64,000 nucleotides of DNA from Piper betle (lineage: Eukaryota > Streptophyta > Magnoliopsida > Piperales > Piperaceae): NCBI GenBank assembly GCA_033002965.1, contig JAURVB010007713.1, forward strand, positions 147,384-211,383, read 5' to 3'. The position numbers and the translations under genes are program-made. Shown here piece after piece: positions 1 to 13,095 of this stretch (position 1 is its first letter; the number at the start of each line of letters is the position of its first letter). The notes beneath the pieces are model-generated. The model ran no database searches. It had not been told where the DNA came from and saw nothing but the letters and a program-made list of their open reading frames with translations.

Positions 1-2439
1 AGCTTGAAATTTACACACCTGATTGGAAAGGATGATCCTAAAAACAATTTTTATACATAACTTGTTATTCTTGAATCCAAGGCACGTTGTAACGCTTTCT
101 ATAATACATGACTACAACCCTCTATACTAGAGTATTCTTTAATAACTCGAATCTAATATATATAATAGATTTTTCTCTTTAAGAGTGTAACAACAACGAG
201 AGTGTTCAATCATTTTGCACACCACAAGATCAAATCCATACTTTGTCTTGAAACTATGTTTTTCTCTTAAAAACTCAATAAAAAATCATAGGAGACAAAG
301 CGGGGCAGCAGACTCCAAAGGTTCGTTAAAAACTTTTCTTTATTCCCAAGAAGGTTAGTTTACATAGAAAAACTACGAAATAATACGATCCAAATCAAAC
401 GGGTACGACCCTATTTGCGTTGGTGCCCGGTCACCGAGAGTAGCCTTGGGGCCCTACTTCCTAGCAACCAACACAGTGGCGCTGGTTTTTAAAGCAAAAT
501 ATCAACGAAGTACTCCAAGATGCTTAACGTTTAATCCATCTAAAGACTAAAAAGGGATCCCAGAAATCCCCATGAACGAATAAACGAACTTATTCAGCAT
601 GTTAGATGAGTCTCGCATGCTCAGACATCCACAGTCCACTCCTACTCTTCTTTTTGCACCAATTCCTCTACCAAAATCTGCAAAAAAACACCCACATAAA
701 TTTTCACAAACCTATTGAAACACTGTGCTCTATGGTCGGCTTGATGGAGAAGAGGGAGAAATGGGCGTTTTGGTTGTAGGAGAAATCAATCAGTGGAGAA
801 AGAGGAGAGGGACTATTAGGAGATATTGATTTCATCAAGGAAACCATATCTTTAATATATAGGCTCTCCCGAGTCCTTATAGGTTCGTTCATGCAAAACT
901 AAGAGACATTTGGAAACTCAATTACGCATATTCGTGGTTTATATACAAAACCTCGGGTTGAAAATGTCATAACTCCTTCCGTATAATTCAAAATTGAATG
1001 ATTCTCTTTTCATTGGAAACTTTAATACGTCTAATTTCTTCCTATAAAGTTGCAGAATTTTTCATCAAATATTTTGGGAGATATGAATTTCGTAATATAG
1101 GAGGAACAATCTGCATACGAGTCCTAATTCAACTCAAAATTCCTCTTTTACGTTTCAAGTTTTCTAATTTGAGTTTATCTCCGTAAGGCAACGTCCTAAC
1201 ACACTAAAACTACTAGTTATAACTTAATTCTATACCTTATTACTTAATTCCGTCGTGATTTTAGTCATGGTTTAAGTCGTGCCAAGGCTGGACTTAAGAC
1301 ACCGCGAACTTTTTCCCCTTTAAAGTTTAACCTAACTTATGTTATCCCGTAGCTTAAACTTGAGACATTCGTCCAAACTATAACAAACATGGTATAATCA
1401 CTTAAAAGAGCTGCTTAACAAAACTTACAACTTTGGACCTGGTCGTGCAAGTGTCTATGTCCGTATTATCTACCATAACCCCAATCACCCAACGTACCAC
1501 TTATAAAACTTTCTGTTTTGTGCATCTTATTTAAAATATCGTAACTCCATCTACACAAGACCGAATTGTGTGATCATTGAGGCATTGGAAACATGATAAT
1601 GTCTGCTATAATCTATTAAAACTGCAAAATTTTTGGACTTGTAACTTGGAAGATATAAAAATTTAAACTTGGCATGTTTCATCTTTCTTGCTCCTCAAGG
1701 TACAAGCTATCCTGATTTATAAACTTTTTCCTTCTTAAAACTTTTAAGTAAAGTATGTTCTCCATGTTCATAAATTCTTCTATGAATCCAAAATGTCCAT
1801 AAAATTTCTAGTTATTACATAATTAGCTGTGGTATGTTCTAGTTCATCAAATATTTATTTGATTCTATATGTTTATGTAGACAATTAGTGTAAACTAATG
1901 GGCTTAGTGATCTCTTTAAAAATAATTAACAAAGTTAAAGATCTTAAGTGCATCGTCATTAATATATTTAATTTTAGCTCAATAGGCATTAAATGTGAGA
2001 CCAACTTAATTTTTAAGGGATATTATATTCTACCAACTTTAAGAAAATTTTTTCATTGGACTTCCTTTTTATAACTCTTGACATACCACCATTTATCCAA
2101 CACTATCCTAAGTCACTCCAATACCACCTATAAAGGCCTAACCCAATTATTGCAAACTGATTGGCTTAACCCTCTATTTTAAAGTGATTAATTAATTTAA
2201 AAATCTTAAGTACATCATCAGTAATATATTTGATCTTATTTCGGTAGGTATTAAATATGAGACTATCTTAACTTTTTGAGGGATATTATAAGATATGATT
2301 AGCCTTATTTTCTCGTCTTATGCACCGTTATGATATGTCATTGCATCCCTACCTATTATTAGGCTGTTGCATTCATTCTCGCTTGCTAATATATTTAAAT
2401 GCTCGTTAAAATACGTCTTCATTCTTGAGATACTAGGAG
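1..2439. other. AT-rich stretch without recognised gene
   Basis: No coding homology could be recognised on either strand. The ORFs here are about 60 codons and have no family features. The first 600 bases have a mixed composition that could be an old LTR, but no paired copy or termini were found. A direct repeat lies near the right end. Confidence 0.5.
1899..2290. repeat. Diverged direct repeat, two units of about 130 bp
   Basis: Bases 1899-2028 and 2161-2290 share a common order of words. Each has a cttaagt(g/a)catc core, an aatatatttga-like stretch, then taggtattaaat and gagggatattat. The spacing is about 262 bp. This looks like an old local duplication inside non-coding DNA. The similarity was judged by eye. 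Confidence 0.55.
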
Positions 2440-5140
2440 TGTAAGCCCCATCTTTGGGACATGTTTTACCTGCTTGTTGTCTTACGTGGTTCGGGCTAGT
2501 TCTCAGTCTGTTTGAGCCAATTCAGCTTTTAGATCATGAGTATGGTGCGTAGATGATCGTATGAGCATGTTATGAAGGCCAGGTAAGCCTGATGTACAGA
2601 TAATAGCTTTAGTTATGGTATAACAGAGCATGAGTTATTAGTGCGTACTTGAAGTATATAGATTTTTGCTTGTATTAGCTCAAAGTTTTGGGGCTAGATT
2701 TAAGTCATTGCAGCATTTACTATCCATTTGGGCTTTCTCAGGGTATCTCATTTACATACATCTTAGGGATTTTGGACTACCGGATTGCCTTTGGGCCTAG
2801 TTTGATATAAGTTTCAGATCTTCGTCCGATCGAGTTCAGTGTTTCGACATCTATTTAGCTTTTTGCCTTGATTTCTGTCTGTCATTCTTCAAGCCAATTG
2901 CAACTTTGGTTGACATTAATCCGAGCTTTCTAACCATTATAAATTGTACATAATCTAGGTGGACCCAACTAGGCCCACAAGTTGCCAAGTATTCGATTGT
3001 GCCACATGGCAAGATATGGTTTGGCCATCTCAGCACAAGCTTTCACCTAGTTACTTTTCAAAGATTTCTCCCACATTTTCAATGTTTTTTTACACAGAGC
3101 GTGGCCGCTACTTTGGGCAGCAAGTCTTTGACCCGCCTCCCGCCACCGGACTAGTACCATTGTGACCACCACGTGGTTTGCAGTTGCCCCAAACCCTCCA
3201 CCATCTTTGGTGCCAACACAGTCACTACCGGCGACAACATTTTGTTTGTCGGATTTCCACAATCCCCACAGCATTTTAGGGCATTTTTTGATGCTGGCAA
3301 GCCTCCTCCGGTGAGGCCGACCACCCAAATTGCTTCCCATCGCTGAGACTTCCACTTGAGTCCAACCCCAACCATTGCCGTGGCCACGATCACTGCCGGT
3401 GATTCCCATATTTCCCTCGACATTTTCATCCCTTTCTGGCCATTTTCAAGACAGTCATCACCCTAGACACATTCCCCACTCGATGAAATACCGATTGAGC
3501 CTATCTCCACTGACCATCGCTGCCAGAATCATTGCCTACCAATCCACCAAGCCCAGTGGTGATCACTCCTCATTACAGCCATTTTCTGGCCAATCGATAG
3601 CTGAACTCTGTCGATCACTCCCTCCATTACACTCCCACTCCTCCTCGCTGTAGAACCCAAACGACGGTAGCCTTCACCGTGTGGCCATTGGCATTTTCTG
3701 GCGACGGGCAATGACGGCCCTGCTGGGCCCTTTTACCTTGTTCGCGTGCTGGCTTGCACCCGTGTCTGTGTCCACCTGTGTGTGACTATGTTTGCATCCA
3801 ACTAACTGAGTCCAGCCCAGCTCACCTAGGAGCTCGACTAGGGTGAGTCAATTCGGTCTGATTACCTATATTAGTTTAGATGCATACTCACATCATTTGG
3901 TTCATCTTGATGTTATGATTATTATTATTATTTATTATTTATTTGTTTATTTATTTATATAATGTTTATTTCTTGTTATTTATTTATTTATTGTGCATGA
4001 TGCATGATTATATGATCATTTATTATTATTATTGATGATTTGTTTAATTAGTAATATTATTGTATTCATGTTTATTATATTTTATATTCTTTTTATTTAA
4101 TTATTTATGTATTTATTTAATTGCTCGCTCGCATGTTACTATTTGTTCGTGTTTAGTCGTATATTCATATATTTGACGTTTATATTACTATTGATCATGA
4201 TTAATTTTTATTAATTTTTATTCATTTATCTAGTTATTTGTTGATTATTTATCTATATATTCATTTAACTATCTATTATTCTTTCAAGGATGTACTACGA
4301 TTTACTTGCATTTTGCCACGTTCTTAAATAGTATAATTATGTTATTATCATATGATTAGCATATTATTTACTCTCATGTTTGTATTATTTATCTATGTAT
4401 TCATGAGTTTATTCACTTATTTATTCATTATATGTTTATTGGTGATTTATTCCTTGTCATGTCTCATTTTACATGTCGAGTATTTAGCTGTAAATCTATT
4501 TTACAGTGTCCTTTGTTTGAGCAGATGTTATTGCTAATGTTAGCACAAACCACAACCATGCATCATATAGAGTTATCAATCTTTTGTTTAGCACTTGGTT
4601 CTAATGTAGGTTTTGGAGTCTGAGCTCGCCATAGATATGTCATCACACTTGGAACTTGGACCACATGTCTACTAGGACTCTTCTCTAATTTACCACTTTA
4701 CTCTATCGTGAATTTAATTTCCAAATGGTAGTACATGCTAAGTAGCTATTTTATTAGACCCCACTTAACACTGGCCATCTATAATTATTTTACTTCAATG
4801 GTTATTAACCCCAGAGGATAAGATCCTTCATGTTGTTTTTGAACTTAGCTCCACCTCACGTTGCCTTCGGGCCTACTTATATGATTCCCTTCCCTGCCCT
4901 TTATATAGCTTTTGTTGAGTTTTTAGTGAATCAAGAGTTGGTGGATTTGACCTTGCATATATCGTGAGCGGGCAAATATGCAAGTCATAGTGAGCTCTAG
5001 ATTAGTGAGAAGACTATTCCATTCTTGAGGGATCCTGATATCTCTACGTCTTGAGTTTCCTCACACTCGAAGAGACAGAGTAGTCTAGTGCTATTTTGTA
5101 CCATGTCTAGACTAGTGATATCAAAAGTTACTAAAGGTGA
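2440..5140 (+). mobile_element. 5' portion of an interrupted long LTR (gypsy type)
   Basis: The stretch starts with tgtaagcccc and follows, in the same order, the LTRs at 49602-52438 and 56206-59312. Shared parts are the opening words, the atgagtatg segment, the GC-rich middle (about 3120-3800), a TTTATT-rich stretch, and the tgtaggt...ggagtc...gagctcgcc block near 4600. A TATA-like ttatatagc lies at 4901-4909. Similarity stops near 5140, in the tactaaaggtgact segment. The missing 3' part of the same LTR type is found at 15880-16505, so this is half of one LTR split by a later insertion. It encodes no protein. Its many short ORFs, including 3047-3409 minus, are accidental. Confidence 0.75.
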
Positions 5141-5496
5141 CTTCCAGAGAAGATTTAGGGAGTAACTCTGCATTCAGTTACCTTAATTACAATCATTTCT
5201 AACAAAAGTCCTAACTAAACCCTTAGACCTACTAAAAAGGAAAAAATGAAAAAAAAAAGACATATTTTTTAGGTGAAGCCCTTCCTCAAGAGGGGGACCC
5301 CAGCCATCCACCTTATATGGTACCTCATGGATAGTAGCAAGAAAGCGAGCATGAAAGGAAGGCTTAGACCAGCTCCTTGTAGTCCAATTGTCTTTGTCCC
5401 AATCCAATGTTTGTGATCAAGCCAGAAAGAATAACTTAATGAAGATCAAATTCGGTATAGATATAAAGGAAAGGTTAATAGCAAGAGCAACACTAA
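5141..5496. other. Unassigned junction sequence
   Basis: This lies between the broken plus-strand LTR and the truncated minus-strand Tekay LTR. It matches neither neighbour. An A-run occurs at about 5243-5260. No gene or element end was recognised. Confidence 0.4.
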
Positions 5497-6467
5497 AACT
5501 GATCCAGCCAACGGTCTCGGCGGTGGCATACGGGGAGGGCGAAAGTGCTTCGGGTCAAATGTGGCAGCAATGGTAGCATGGCGATGGCAGAGCGGCACGG
5601 CCGGCGGTGGAATCTGCACTAGATCACAACTCAGATGCACAGTGTCAAGGAGTTGTGGAGGCCAGGCAGCGTCCAAGATGGTGGGGGACGGCACGGCAGG
5701 GTCAATCGGCAGTGGTGCGGTAGTCAGAGGCGGCATCGGCAACAAGAATTGGGGGTGTGATCAGGGTTAGGGTGAAAGACGTCGGGGGAATTTGGGTGGT
5801 GATTCTATAAATAAAAGTTGATTCGATTTCGACTCAAGTCAAAAATAATAACTAACTCCTAATAATTTTTAAAAAAAAAATCCAAAAAATAGGAAAACCT
5901 CTATAAAATGTAATACACTCCATAACATCAAGAGGACATGTTCTATAATTAATAACTCATCCAAACTGCTATATAATACGTCCTAATTCATTATTCGGCC
6001 TAAAAATAATTCTACAATATAAATAAAATAACTACATACTATCATATACTCTAAAAACTCATTTCTCATCATTTTTTTAATGTTATCATCGTATACTCGA
6101 GTTCACTTGACCCTCATCAGTTATAGAAAAATCTCATAAAATGTAATACACTCCATAACATCAAAATGATGTGTTCTATAACTAATAACCCTATTTACAC
6201 GTTCTAATGCCTTATTCTACCTAAATCTAATTCTATAATTAAATATATAAATAAAATAACTGCATTCTATCATATACTCTGACAACTCATTTCTCATCAT
6301 TTTTTAATATTATCATTGTATACTTGGGTATACTTGACCCTCATCGCTCATAACGCATGGCTGGCATCGGCTCATCACGCGTGTCATGAAATTTACTTGA
6401 CTTGAAATGTCGGCTAAACCGATTGGTTCACTACTATAAAACTCTAACTCAAGTCACAGGTTTTACA
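5497..6467 (-). mobile_element. Truncated 3' LTR of minus-strand Tekay-like gypsy element
   Basis: Read on the minus strand, the LTR starts with tgtaaaacc at 6467. It matches the first kilobase of the 5' LTR at 15619-14900, including the aataactaactcctaat, ccataacatcaa and cggtctcggcggtggc segments. Similarity ends near 5497, so roughly the last 1.9 kb of this LTR is missing. The polypurine tract sits directly upstream (6468-6480). The minus-strand ORF at 5446-5745 is the GC-rich part of the LTR, not a gene. Confidence 0.8.
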
Positions 6468-6480
6468 ACCTTCCCTCCTT
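6468..6480 (-). other. Polypurine tract of the Tekay-like element
   Basis: On the minus strand this reads aaggagggaaggt and directly abuts the LTR start at 6467. That is the expected position of the plus-strand primer for reverse transcription. Confidence 0.8.
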
Positions 6481-6559
6481 AGAAAAATTACATGCTCAAA
6501 ATTTTACCCAAAGAGGTATCAAACTCATCCATAATCTGAAAGAGCTAACTCTCAACTAG

Positions 6560-7780
6560 ATTATCTAGTTATGAAGCTGGTTGCTCGAATATCTCTACGT
6601 ATCTCTTCCTCATCTCATCTTCACGGTCCCATGTGGATTCTTCAACTCCTCGTCGAGTTCATTGCACTCGTACTAGTGAAACTTCTTTTCCTTAGAGAAC
6701 CTTCACTTGACAGTCCGCAATCTTGACTGCATCTTCTTGATATGTTAGGTCTGGTTGCAACTCTATCTCTTTGAAACTAATGACATGAGAGTTGTCTCGA
6801 TGGTACACCTTAGGCAATGCCACATGGAAGACATCGTGAATAGCTGATAGATGAGGTGCCAATGCTAGCCTGTAAGCCACCGATTCAATGCAACCAATCA
6901 CATCAAATGGTCTAATATATTGCTAACTTAGTTTCCCACGCATTCCAAATCTCATGTTTTCTTCAGTCAGAGAGATCTTTAGGAAAGCGTGATCTCATAA
7001 CGCAAAATGAACATCACATATGTGTTGATTGGTGTAACTTTTCTGTCTGTTCTAAGTTGAGCTCATTCTACTCCTAATCGGCAACACTACCTGTGGCTGC
7101 TAGATCATTTCTGGCCCAACTACTAGTGGTTTGCTGCCCTATACCCAACATACTGGGGATCGACATGGTCTGCCATAAAGCACTTCAAATGAACCCATTC
7201 TGATTGTGGCCTGATAATTATTATTGTACGAGAACTCAACTGGAGGTAGATGTTCTTCCCAACTTCCTCTAAAGTCCAGAATGCATGCTCAAAGCAAATC
7301 ATCTAGTACAAGTATGGTTCTCTTAGTCTTCCCATCTGTTTGAGGATAAAAGGATGTACTAAATCTCAACTTGGTGCCCATGTCTGATATGATCTCTCGT
7401 GGCACTCCATGTAGTCGTACTATATGATCTCTCTATAGCGTGGCCAAAGTAGACATTGGGTAATCCATCCGGATTGGTTTGAAGTGTGCGCTCTTTGTGA
7501 GTCGATCTACTATGACCCAGATAGCCAACTACAAAGTTGTATGATATGCTCTCCCACTTCCACTCTGGGGTGGTTTCCAATGGTTTTAGTGTTCTGCCTA
7601 GATGTACATGCTCAACTTTCATTTGCTAGCTCACCAAACATGTGGTGACTATGTTGAACACCTCTCTCTTCATTCCTAGCCACCAATATGTTTGTCGAAC
7701 ATCGTACTACATCTTCACTCCACCTAGATGCATTAAGCATCTCTACTTGTGAGCTTCGTGAAGAATTGTACTTCAAAGTC
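6560..7780 (-). pseudogene. Gypsy integrase with chromodomain-like tail (degraded)
   Basis: The integrase would insert element cDNA. Going down the minus strand there is a zinc-binding-like YWWLGMKREV segment (about 7740-7660), then the core start with PEWKWESISYNFVV (about 7560), then frameshifted core sequence. Next comes the C-terminal block with GCIESVAYRLAL and IHDVFHVALPK (6901-6692). The tail with VEESTWDREDEMRKRY (about 6660-6590) resembles the chromovirus chromodomain end. Several stops and frameshifts separate the blocks, so no intact protein can be made. Family assignment rests on these motifs. Confidence 0.85.
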
Positions 7781-7849
7781 TGGGATATTCTAGAGCATCT
7801 GGCACAAATAGTAGACCTCTCAGTCTAACTAATCCATCTTCATTCTTTG

Positions 7850-8950
7850 TTTGCTATTCAGATCCTTTTGTATGAAGATATATTTCAGACTTTGGTGATC
7901 TATCAAGAGTCTAAAAGACATTCTATACAAGAAATGCCTCCATATTCTATGAGCAAATTATGACTACTACCAGCTCTAGTTTGTGGGTAGGATAGTTACG
8001 CTCATGAACCTTGAGCTAACATGATGCACAGGCTATAACCTAATCCTTCTACATCAAAACACAGCCTAGACCAAGGCCTGAGGCATCTGTGAAAACTACA
8101 AAATCTTTGTGTCCTTCAGGCAATGTGTGGACAAGTGTCGAAGTCAATTTCTCCTTTGGCATCTTGAAACTCCACTCACATTCATCTGTCCATCAAAATT
8201 ATTCCTCCTTCCTAGTCAGCCGTGTAAGAAGGGCTACTATGGAAGCAAAACTCCATATGAACCGTTTGTAGTATCCAGCTAGGCCTAGGAAATTCCGAAT
8301 CTTTGTAGGTGTCTTCGGTTGTTTCCACTATACTACAGCTTCTATCTTGGCTGAATCTACTGAGATACTTACTGCTGAGATGAGATGCTTGAGAAATTTC
8401 ACCTCTGAGAGCCAAAAAATGAACTTTGAAAACTTTCCATACAATTTGTGCTCTCAACATCTGCAACACAATCCTTACATGTTGTTCATGCTCTTCCTAG
8501 GACAAAGAATATACTAGTATGTTGTCTACAAAGACAATCACAAACTAATCCAACCAAATATATACTGTACACTCTGTTTATCAAGTCCATAAATACTGCT
8601 GGAACATTGGTCAATCAAAAGGACAAGACTAAAAACTCGTAGTGGCCATATCCAGTCATGAATGCAATCTTCTTGGGTGTCTTCTACTCTAATCTTCAAT
8701 TGGTTGTATCCTGACCTCAAATCTATCTTCAAGAAGACTATTCTGAGCTCAACTAGTCTAATAGATCATCAATGGGAGGAAGGGGTATCTATTCTTAACA
8801 GTTGCACGGTTTAACATCTTATAATTGATGCATAAATGCCTGCTTCCATCCTTCTTCCTCACAAAAAGCACTGGCGCACCCATGTAGAAACACTTGGCCT
8901 GATGAACCCTTGATCCAACAGTGTCTGTAACTATTCCTTTAGTTCCTTGA
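7850..8950 (-). pseudogene. Gypsy reverse transcriptase / RNase H (degraded)
   Basis: Minus-strand blocks run from LLDQGFI near 8920, through KIDLRSGYNQLKIRVED (8730-8680) and FVIVFVDNILVYS (about 8550-8510), to later connection/RNase H fragments down to about 7850. In active enzymes the catalytic box reads F-x-D-D. Here the second aspartate is asparagine (FVDN), and there are many stops, so the enzyme is dead. It follows the protease upstream and precedes integrase, as in Ty3/gypsy elements. Confidence 0.85.
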
Positions 8951-9479
8951 GCTCAAGAGGTGTCATTATGTATGGAGCTTTAGAGATTGGTGTTGTATCT
9001 GGCATCAATCCAATGGCAAAATCTACTTCTCTATCTGGTGGTAATTCAGTAATCTCATCTAGAAGTACATCAACAAATTCTCTGACCACTGGAATCTCTT
9101 CAATGTTCAGTCTATCCCCTGAACCACTATGCTTAGCCAGCTTTAATGCTACCTTTATCAGTTCACTGCCTCAGTCTAGCTATATTACTACATTCTGATA
9201 TGATATCCATCATTGTTTTCTATCTCTACCTTGACCATGGAAGAAAAAGGGTGCCTTCTGTGGCGAAAATTCACCATCTTTCTTTGTTAGTCTATTATGG
9301 TATGTTGCTTGAACTACTAGTTTATTCAAAATATCACATCAAATTCTTGTAACTTACAAAATATCAAGTCAGCTACAGGTTGTCATTGTTGAATCTCAAT
9401 AGGGACATTACGCACACACTCACATATAGCTATAACAATACCAGTTGGAGTGGGCACTAATAGTGAATGTCCTAACTAT

Positions 9480-9720
9480 GCCATCTTACCTCCTATTCTA
9501 TTTGGTATGCGTATGAAATAAAAGAATGTGTGCAACCAAATTCGAATAGCACTCGTGCATGTATAAAGCCTACTTAAAGCATACCTATCACGACTGTCAT
9601 GTCCTCAAGTTCCTCTGCCAATAGGCTGCATACATCCTCACTAGCTACTTCTATGCTAGGGTAGTAGGTGTTGTGGGTGGTACTGATTAATTCTTGTTCC
9701 TCTGATCCTGAGCTGGTTGT
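9480..9720 (-). pseudogene. Gypsy aspartic protease remnant
   Basis: The minus-strand translation shows ARVLFEFGCTHSFIS near 9560-9515. This corresponds to the plant gypsy protease active-site block, whose catalytic core is normally D-S-G-A. The aspartate is replaced by glutamate and the following residues are changed, so the site is inactive. It sits between gag and RT as expected. Confidence 0.75.
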
Positions 9721-9779
9721 GCCAACTAACTAACTCTTTGATGTATGGCCCATCCTGAAAGCATATACCTCTCTAGTTT

Positions 9780-12555
9780 TGTCTCTTCTGCTGCTATCTA
9801 GGAGGCTATTGGTCTCCTCCTCTTTAGCCCTGACCTTGGCCTTGTTGGGCTCTCTGCTGTTGCTGATGTTGAGGAGCTTGAAGTGTAAGTCTCTATCATG
9901 GAGCTGGGAGTATCAATTACGGGTACTAGCCAGCTGGATAGATTGTGGCTCTATGCCCTTGTTGACTACAACTGTAGCATGTGTTAGTGCCTACTCTGCT
10001 CTCGGTGGCTCTATGTCCTACTTGACCTCAACTATAGCATGTGTTCATGCCTACTCTCCACTCACCTCCATGATGACATTTGCGAATATGACAGAAGATG
10101 GTCTGTTGTCCATAACCTGGCCATCCATAGCCCTCGTGGCAACTAGTGCATCTATTCTACGTATTTGTTGTGCTCCATGCTTTAGATGATATGGCCTTGG
10201 ATGTTGTTGCCTTTGGTCAAAGTCTTGGCAATGTTGAGCAACTATAACTCGCTCTACGTCAACTACAGCTCTCACTACATCACCAAAGGTAGCAAACTTC
10301 CTATCCAAGTAGGCCATCTAGATCTCATGATGGAGACCATCATAAAAATGGTCTATCCTTCTTCTTTCAGTCAAAATTAAATATGGTGCAAGCCTTTCCA
10401 AAGCTTTGAATCTCATCTCTTATTGGACCACTATAATGGCACCCTACTTCAGGGTCTTGAATTCCCAATCCTTTCCTTCCTAACATATGGTGGAAAATAC
10501 TTACCATTGAATTCTGCTCTAAATTCTTCCCATGTGAACTCTTGAGGTTGTTGGTGGGCAAATGTAGAACCCATCTCTGAATCCCACCATATTCTAGCTT
10601 CATCTTGGAATGCCCCTGTAATGATGCTTACCGTGTGCTCCATTGGGCATGCCATACTGCCAAGCACTCCTATGGCTGATGGTAGCCATAGGAATGCCAC
10701 TTTTGCATCCAACTTTCCTAAAAAAGAATGTTCACCTTTCCTCACAAATTTTTCATACTAACAAAATTCCAAATTTCTTACCTTACCTATTCTATTAGAT
10801 CCTTCTCCTAGCTCATACTATAAAAATTGTGGTCCTATACATGCTGGTACACTGTCATATCCTGCAGCTCCACTTCCACATGTAGTCTGCCGTCTACTTG
10901 CTATTGCAGGTCTAGTGACATTTGGACCTATTCTTGCCTGAAATGGAGCAAATAGAGGAGTCAATGTTGGAGTAGTCCTCTATTGTAATGGTGGAGGTGG
11001 GGGGCTATTCGAATGATTTTAGTGACATGCAAGTATACACGGTCGAAACAAGTAATATAATGATAAATTAGAGTATCGTTCCCATAGAGAGATGAATTTC
11101 TTTAAATTAATTAAAGAAAATAAAATTAAGAACAAAATAGAAATAATTGACTTAACTAAATCTAAATAATAACTTTAAATAAAAGAAGAAGTTAAAATGA
11201 TAAAATTCGTTCTAGAGTTGAATTTCCCTTAACATGAATTTAATCTTCATTAAATCTTCCTCTTATCTTTTATTCCCTCAGATTGTCGATCTAGGATAAT
11301 TATATGACATGGTGGCTCCCGCACCTTCATGCTTCTATTATTTTGCCTCAATTTCTACCTCCCGGTGATAATTGATTAATCAACAAAATAATGCATTAAG
11401 ATTTGCCTTACAATCGCATACGGTGTTGTGTATCTTCCGACCACAACGACAAACAAGTCAAAAGACTCGTCGTATGATGAATTATCAATGACTAATCTAA
11501 TTAATTTCTCCCGAAATCTAATTCAACCTCATGATCTAAGAAATAGGTGATCAATCTACTCTTAGCATTAAGAACATGACAATTTAAACAATCCGATTGA
11601 ATAAAAGAATAAGAGGTTGAAATGAATTCAATTAAATCATGTTAAGTTCCATTCTTCTCTAGAACGAAATAAAAGACTACTCCATAATAAAAATAGAAAA
11701 CATTATAAAGAAGAAACTAATTTTTATTATGAAAGAAAAAGGAATTACAAAAACTAAAACTACTTCTTCTACTACACTCTGAAGCCAAGAGATGAGATAT
11801 GATAACAACAAATGACCACCCACTTTATATAGAAGTGGAGATACAAGAATTCGAAGAGGGTGTTCACAAATCGACGTAGTCTAATTAATTATAATGTCCC
11901 TTCAAGTTTCCAACTGTTCGACTCCATTGAACACCATGAATTGTAGCCATTGGGTGGGGCCAAGTGTCATGACCAATCAAATCCAAAGCTTAATTTATTC
12001 ATCTTTTTCTACATTGAAAAACCAAAATTAAGCATATCTAATAAAATATTAATTAACTAGAATATAATGAAAAATATCACTAAATTAATAATGTTTATAC
12101 CCGAGAAGTACAAAATCATATTAAAAACATGGGGAAATATTATATATTTTAAACACTTAACAGGGGCCCATGGGTACTACCGGCTCTCCTTGTGCCTCAT
12201 TGTCCACTGCTGGTCTCTTCTAAGCTCTAGCTACGAAGAGGGCTATTTGTCTGAGTTCTCTCTTGAATCCCTCTTGGTTTTGCTGCATTTATATTTGAGC
12301 CTCAGCCAATCTAGCAATCGCTGCATCTCTCTCCTGTTGACTACTATTAGTGCAGTGACTATCATGGTGATAGCTTTCACTGTGTTGACTAACTGAGACT
12401 AGCACACTAACCTCTCCTGGTGGCATGGTAGTCCTCGGTCGGCTAGATGTTGTGTCACCATGACCATGACTATGACTATCCCGTCTGGGACATGGAGGGG
12501 ATGAGGCCCTAATCTGTGTCCAGTTAGTTTGCCTCACCTTCCTGCTAGGGTTCAC
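9780..12555 (-). pseudogene. Gypsy gag, interrupted by a solo LTR
   Basis: The gag region starts near 12555 on the minus strand with a Ser/Arg/His-rich N-terminus (12555-12168). It is cut by the solo LTR at 11006-12162 and resumes at 11005. The gag core is visible at 10745-10449, with GAFQDEARIWWDSE and FTWEEFRAEFNGKYFP, typical of plant Retrotrans_gag (PF03732). A downstream segment at 10317-10051 contains LDRKFATFGDVV. Frames change repeatedly. No intact CCHC knuckle was found. Confidence 0.85.
11006..12162 (-). mobile_element. Solo LTR of Athila/Tat-type family, nested in Tekay gag
   Basis: This 1157-bp segment starts (minus strand) with tgttaagtgtttaaaat at 12162. It is homologous end to end to the LTR at 38727-39879, and to most of the truncated LTR at 35064-36067. 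It is flanked by GGGGC on both sides (11001-11005 and 12163-12167), a perfect 5-bp target duplication, and gag sequence continues outside both copies. One insertion followed by LTR-LTR recombination explains it. The terminal tata at the 3' end replaces the canonical taaca. Confidence 0.92.
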
Positions 12556-12710
12556 TGCTCTAACATGAACGCACTGTCACACCATTGATTGCTAAGAAAA
12601 TATTAAAACAAAAATTGTAGCAGAGAAATGTACCTATCAGCACAACTCAGAGCGGCTTTAGCACACATGTAACATATAAGACATCTACCATCTTAATCAA
12701 CTAAGGATTA

Positions 12711-12722
12711 GCTCTGATACTA
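12711..12722 (-). other. Primer binding site (tRNA-iMet type) of the Tekay-like element
   Basis: The minus strand reads TAGTATCAGAGC just inside the 5' LTR. It differs by one base from the standard initiator-Met primer complement TGGTATCAGAGC. Confidence 0.8.
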
Positions 12723-12726
12723 ATAT

Positions 12727-13041
12727 TGTAACACCCCAATTTGGTTCACCTGCAAACTGAACTGGAAATAATACCGGCAACCGAACAGTTCACTAATCTA
12801 CTTAATTCGGTTTAGCCGATCCTGATCTACCATTAGCTTCTTAAGATGGTGATGTAAACATACAATGCATGGATGAGAAGCTCAGGCTCTAATGTAGTTC
12901 TAGAAGTATGATGTGATGAGCCAACCATATTCAAAATAAAGCAACCTCATTAAAAGTTTGGAAGACAAAGATTTTTAATGCATAATGGACAGATTCTCCC
13001 CCAAAAGTGCAATAACGACCACCCTGTCAATGACAAACACT

Positions 13042-13095
<54 letters not shown>

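Noticed and set aside
3047..3653. Overlapping ORFs of 90-120 codons
   Set aside because: They fall in the GC-rich part of an LTR that has homologous, differently broken copies at 50.3 and 57.0 kb.
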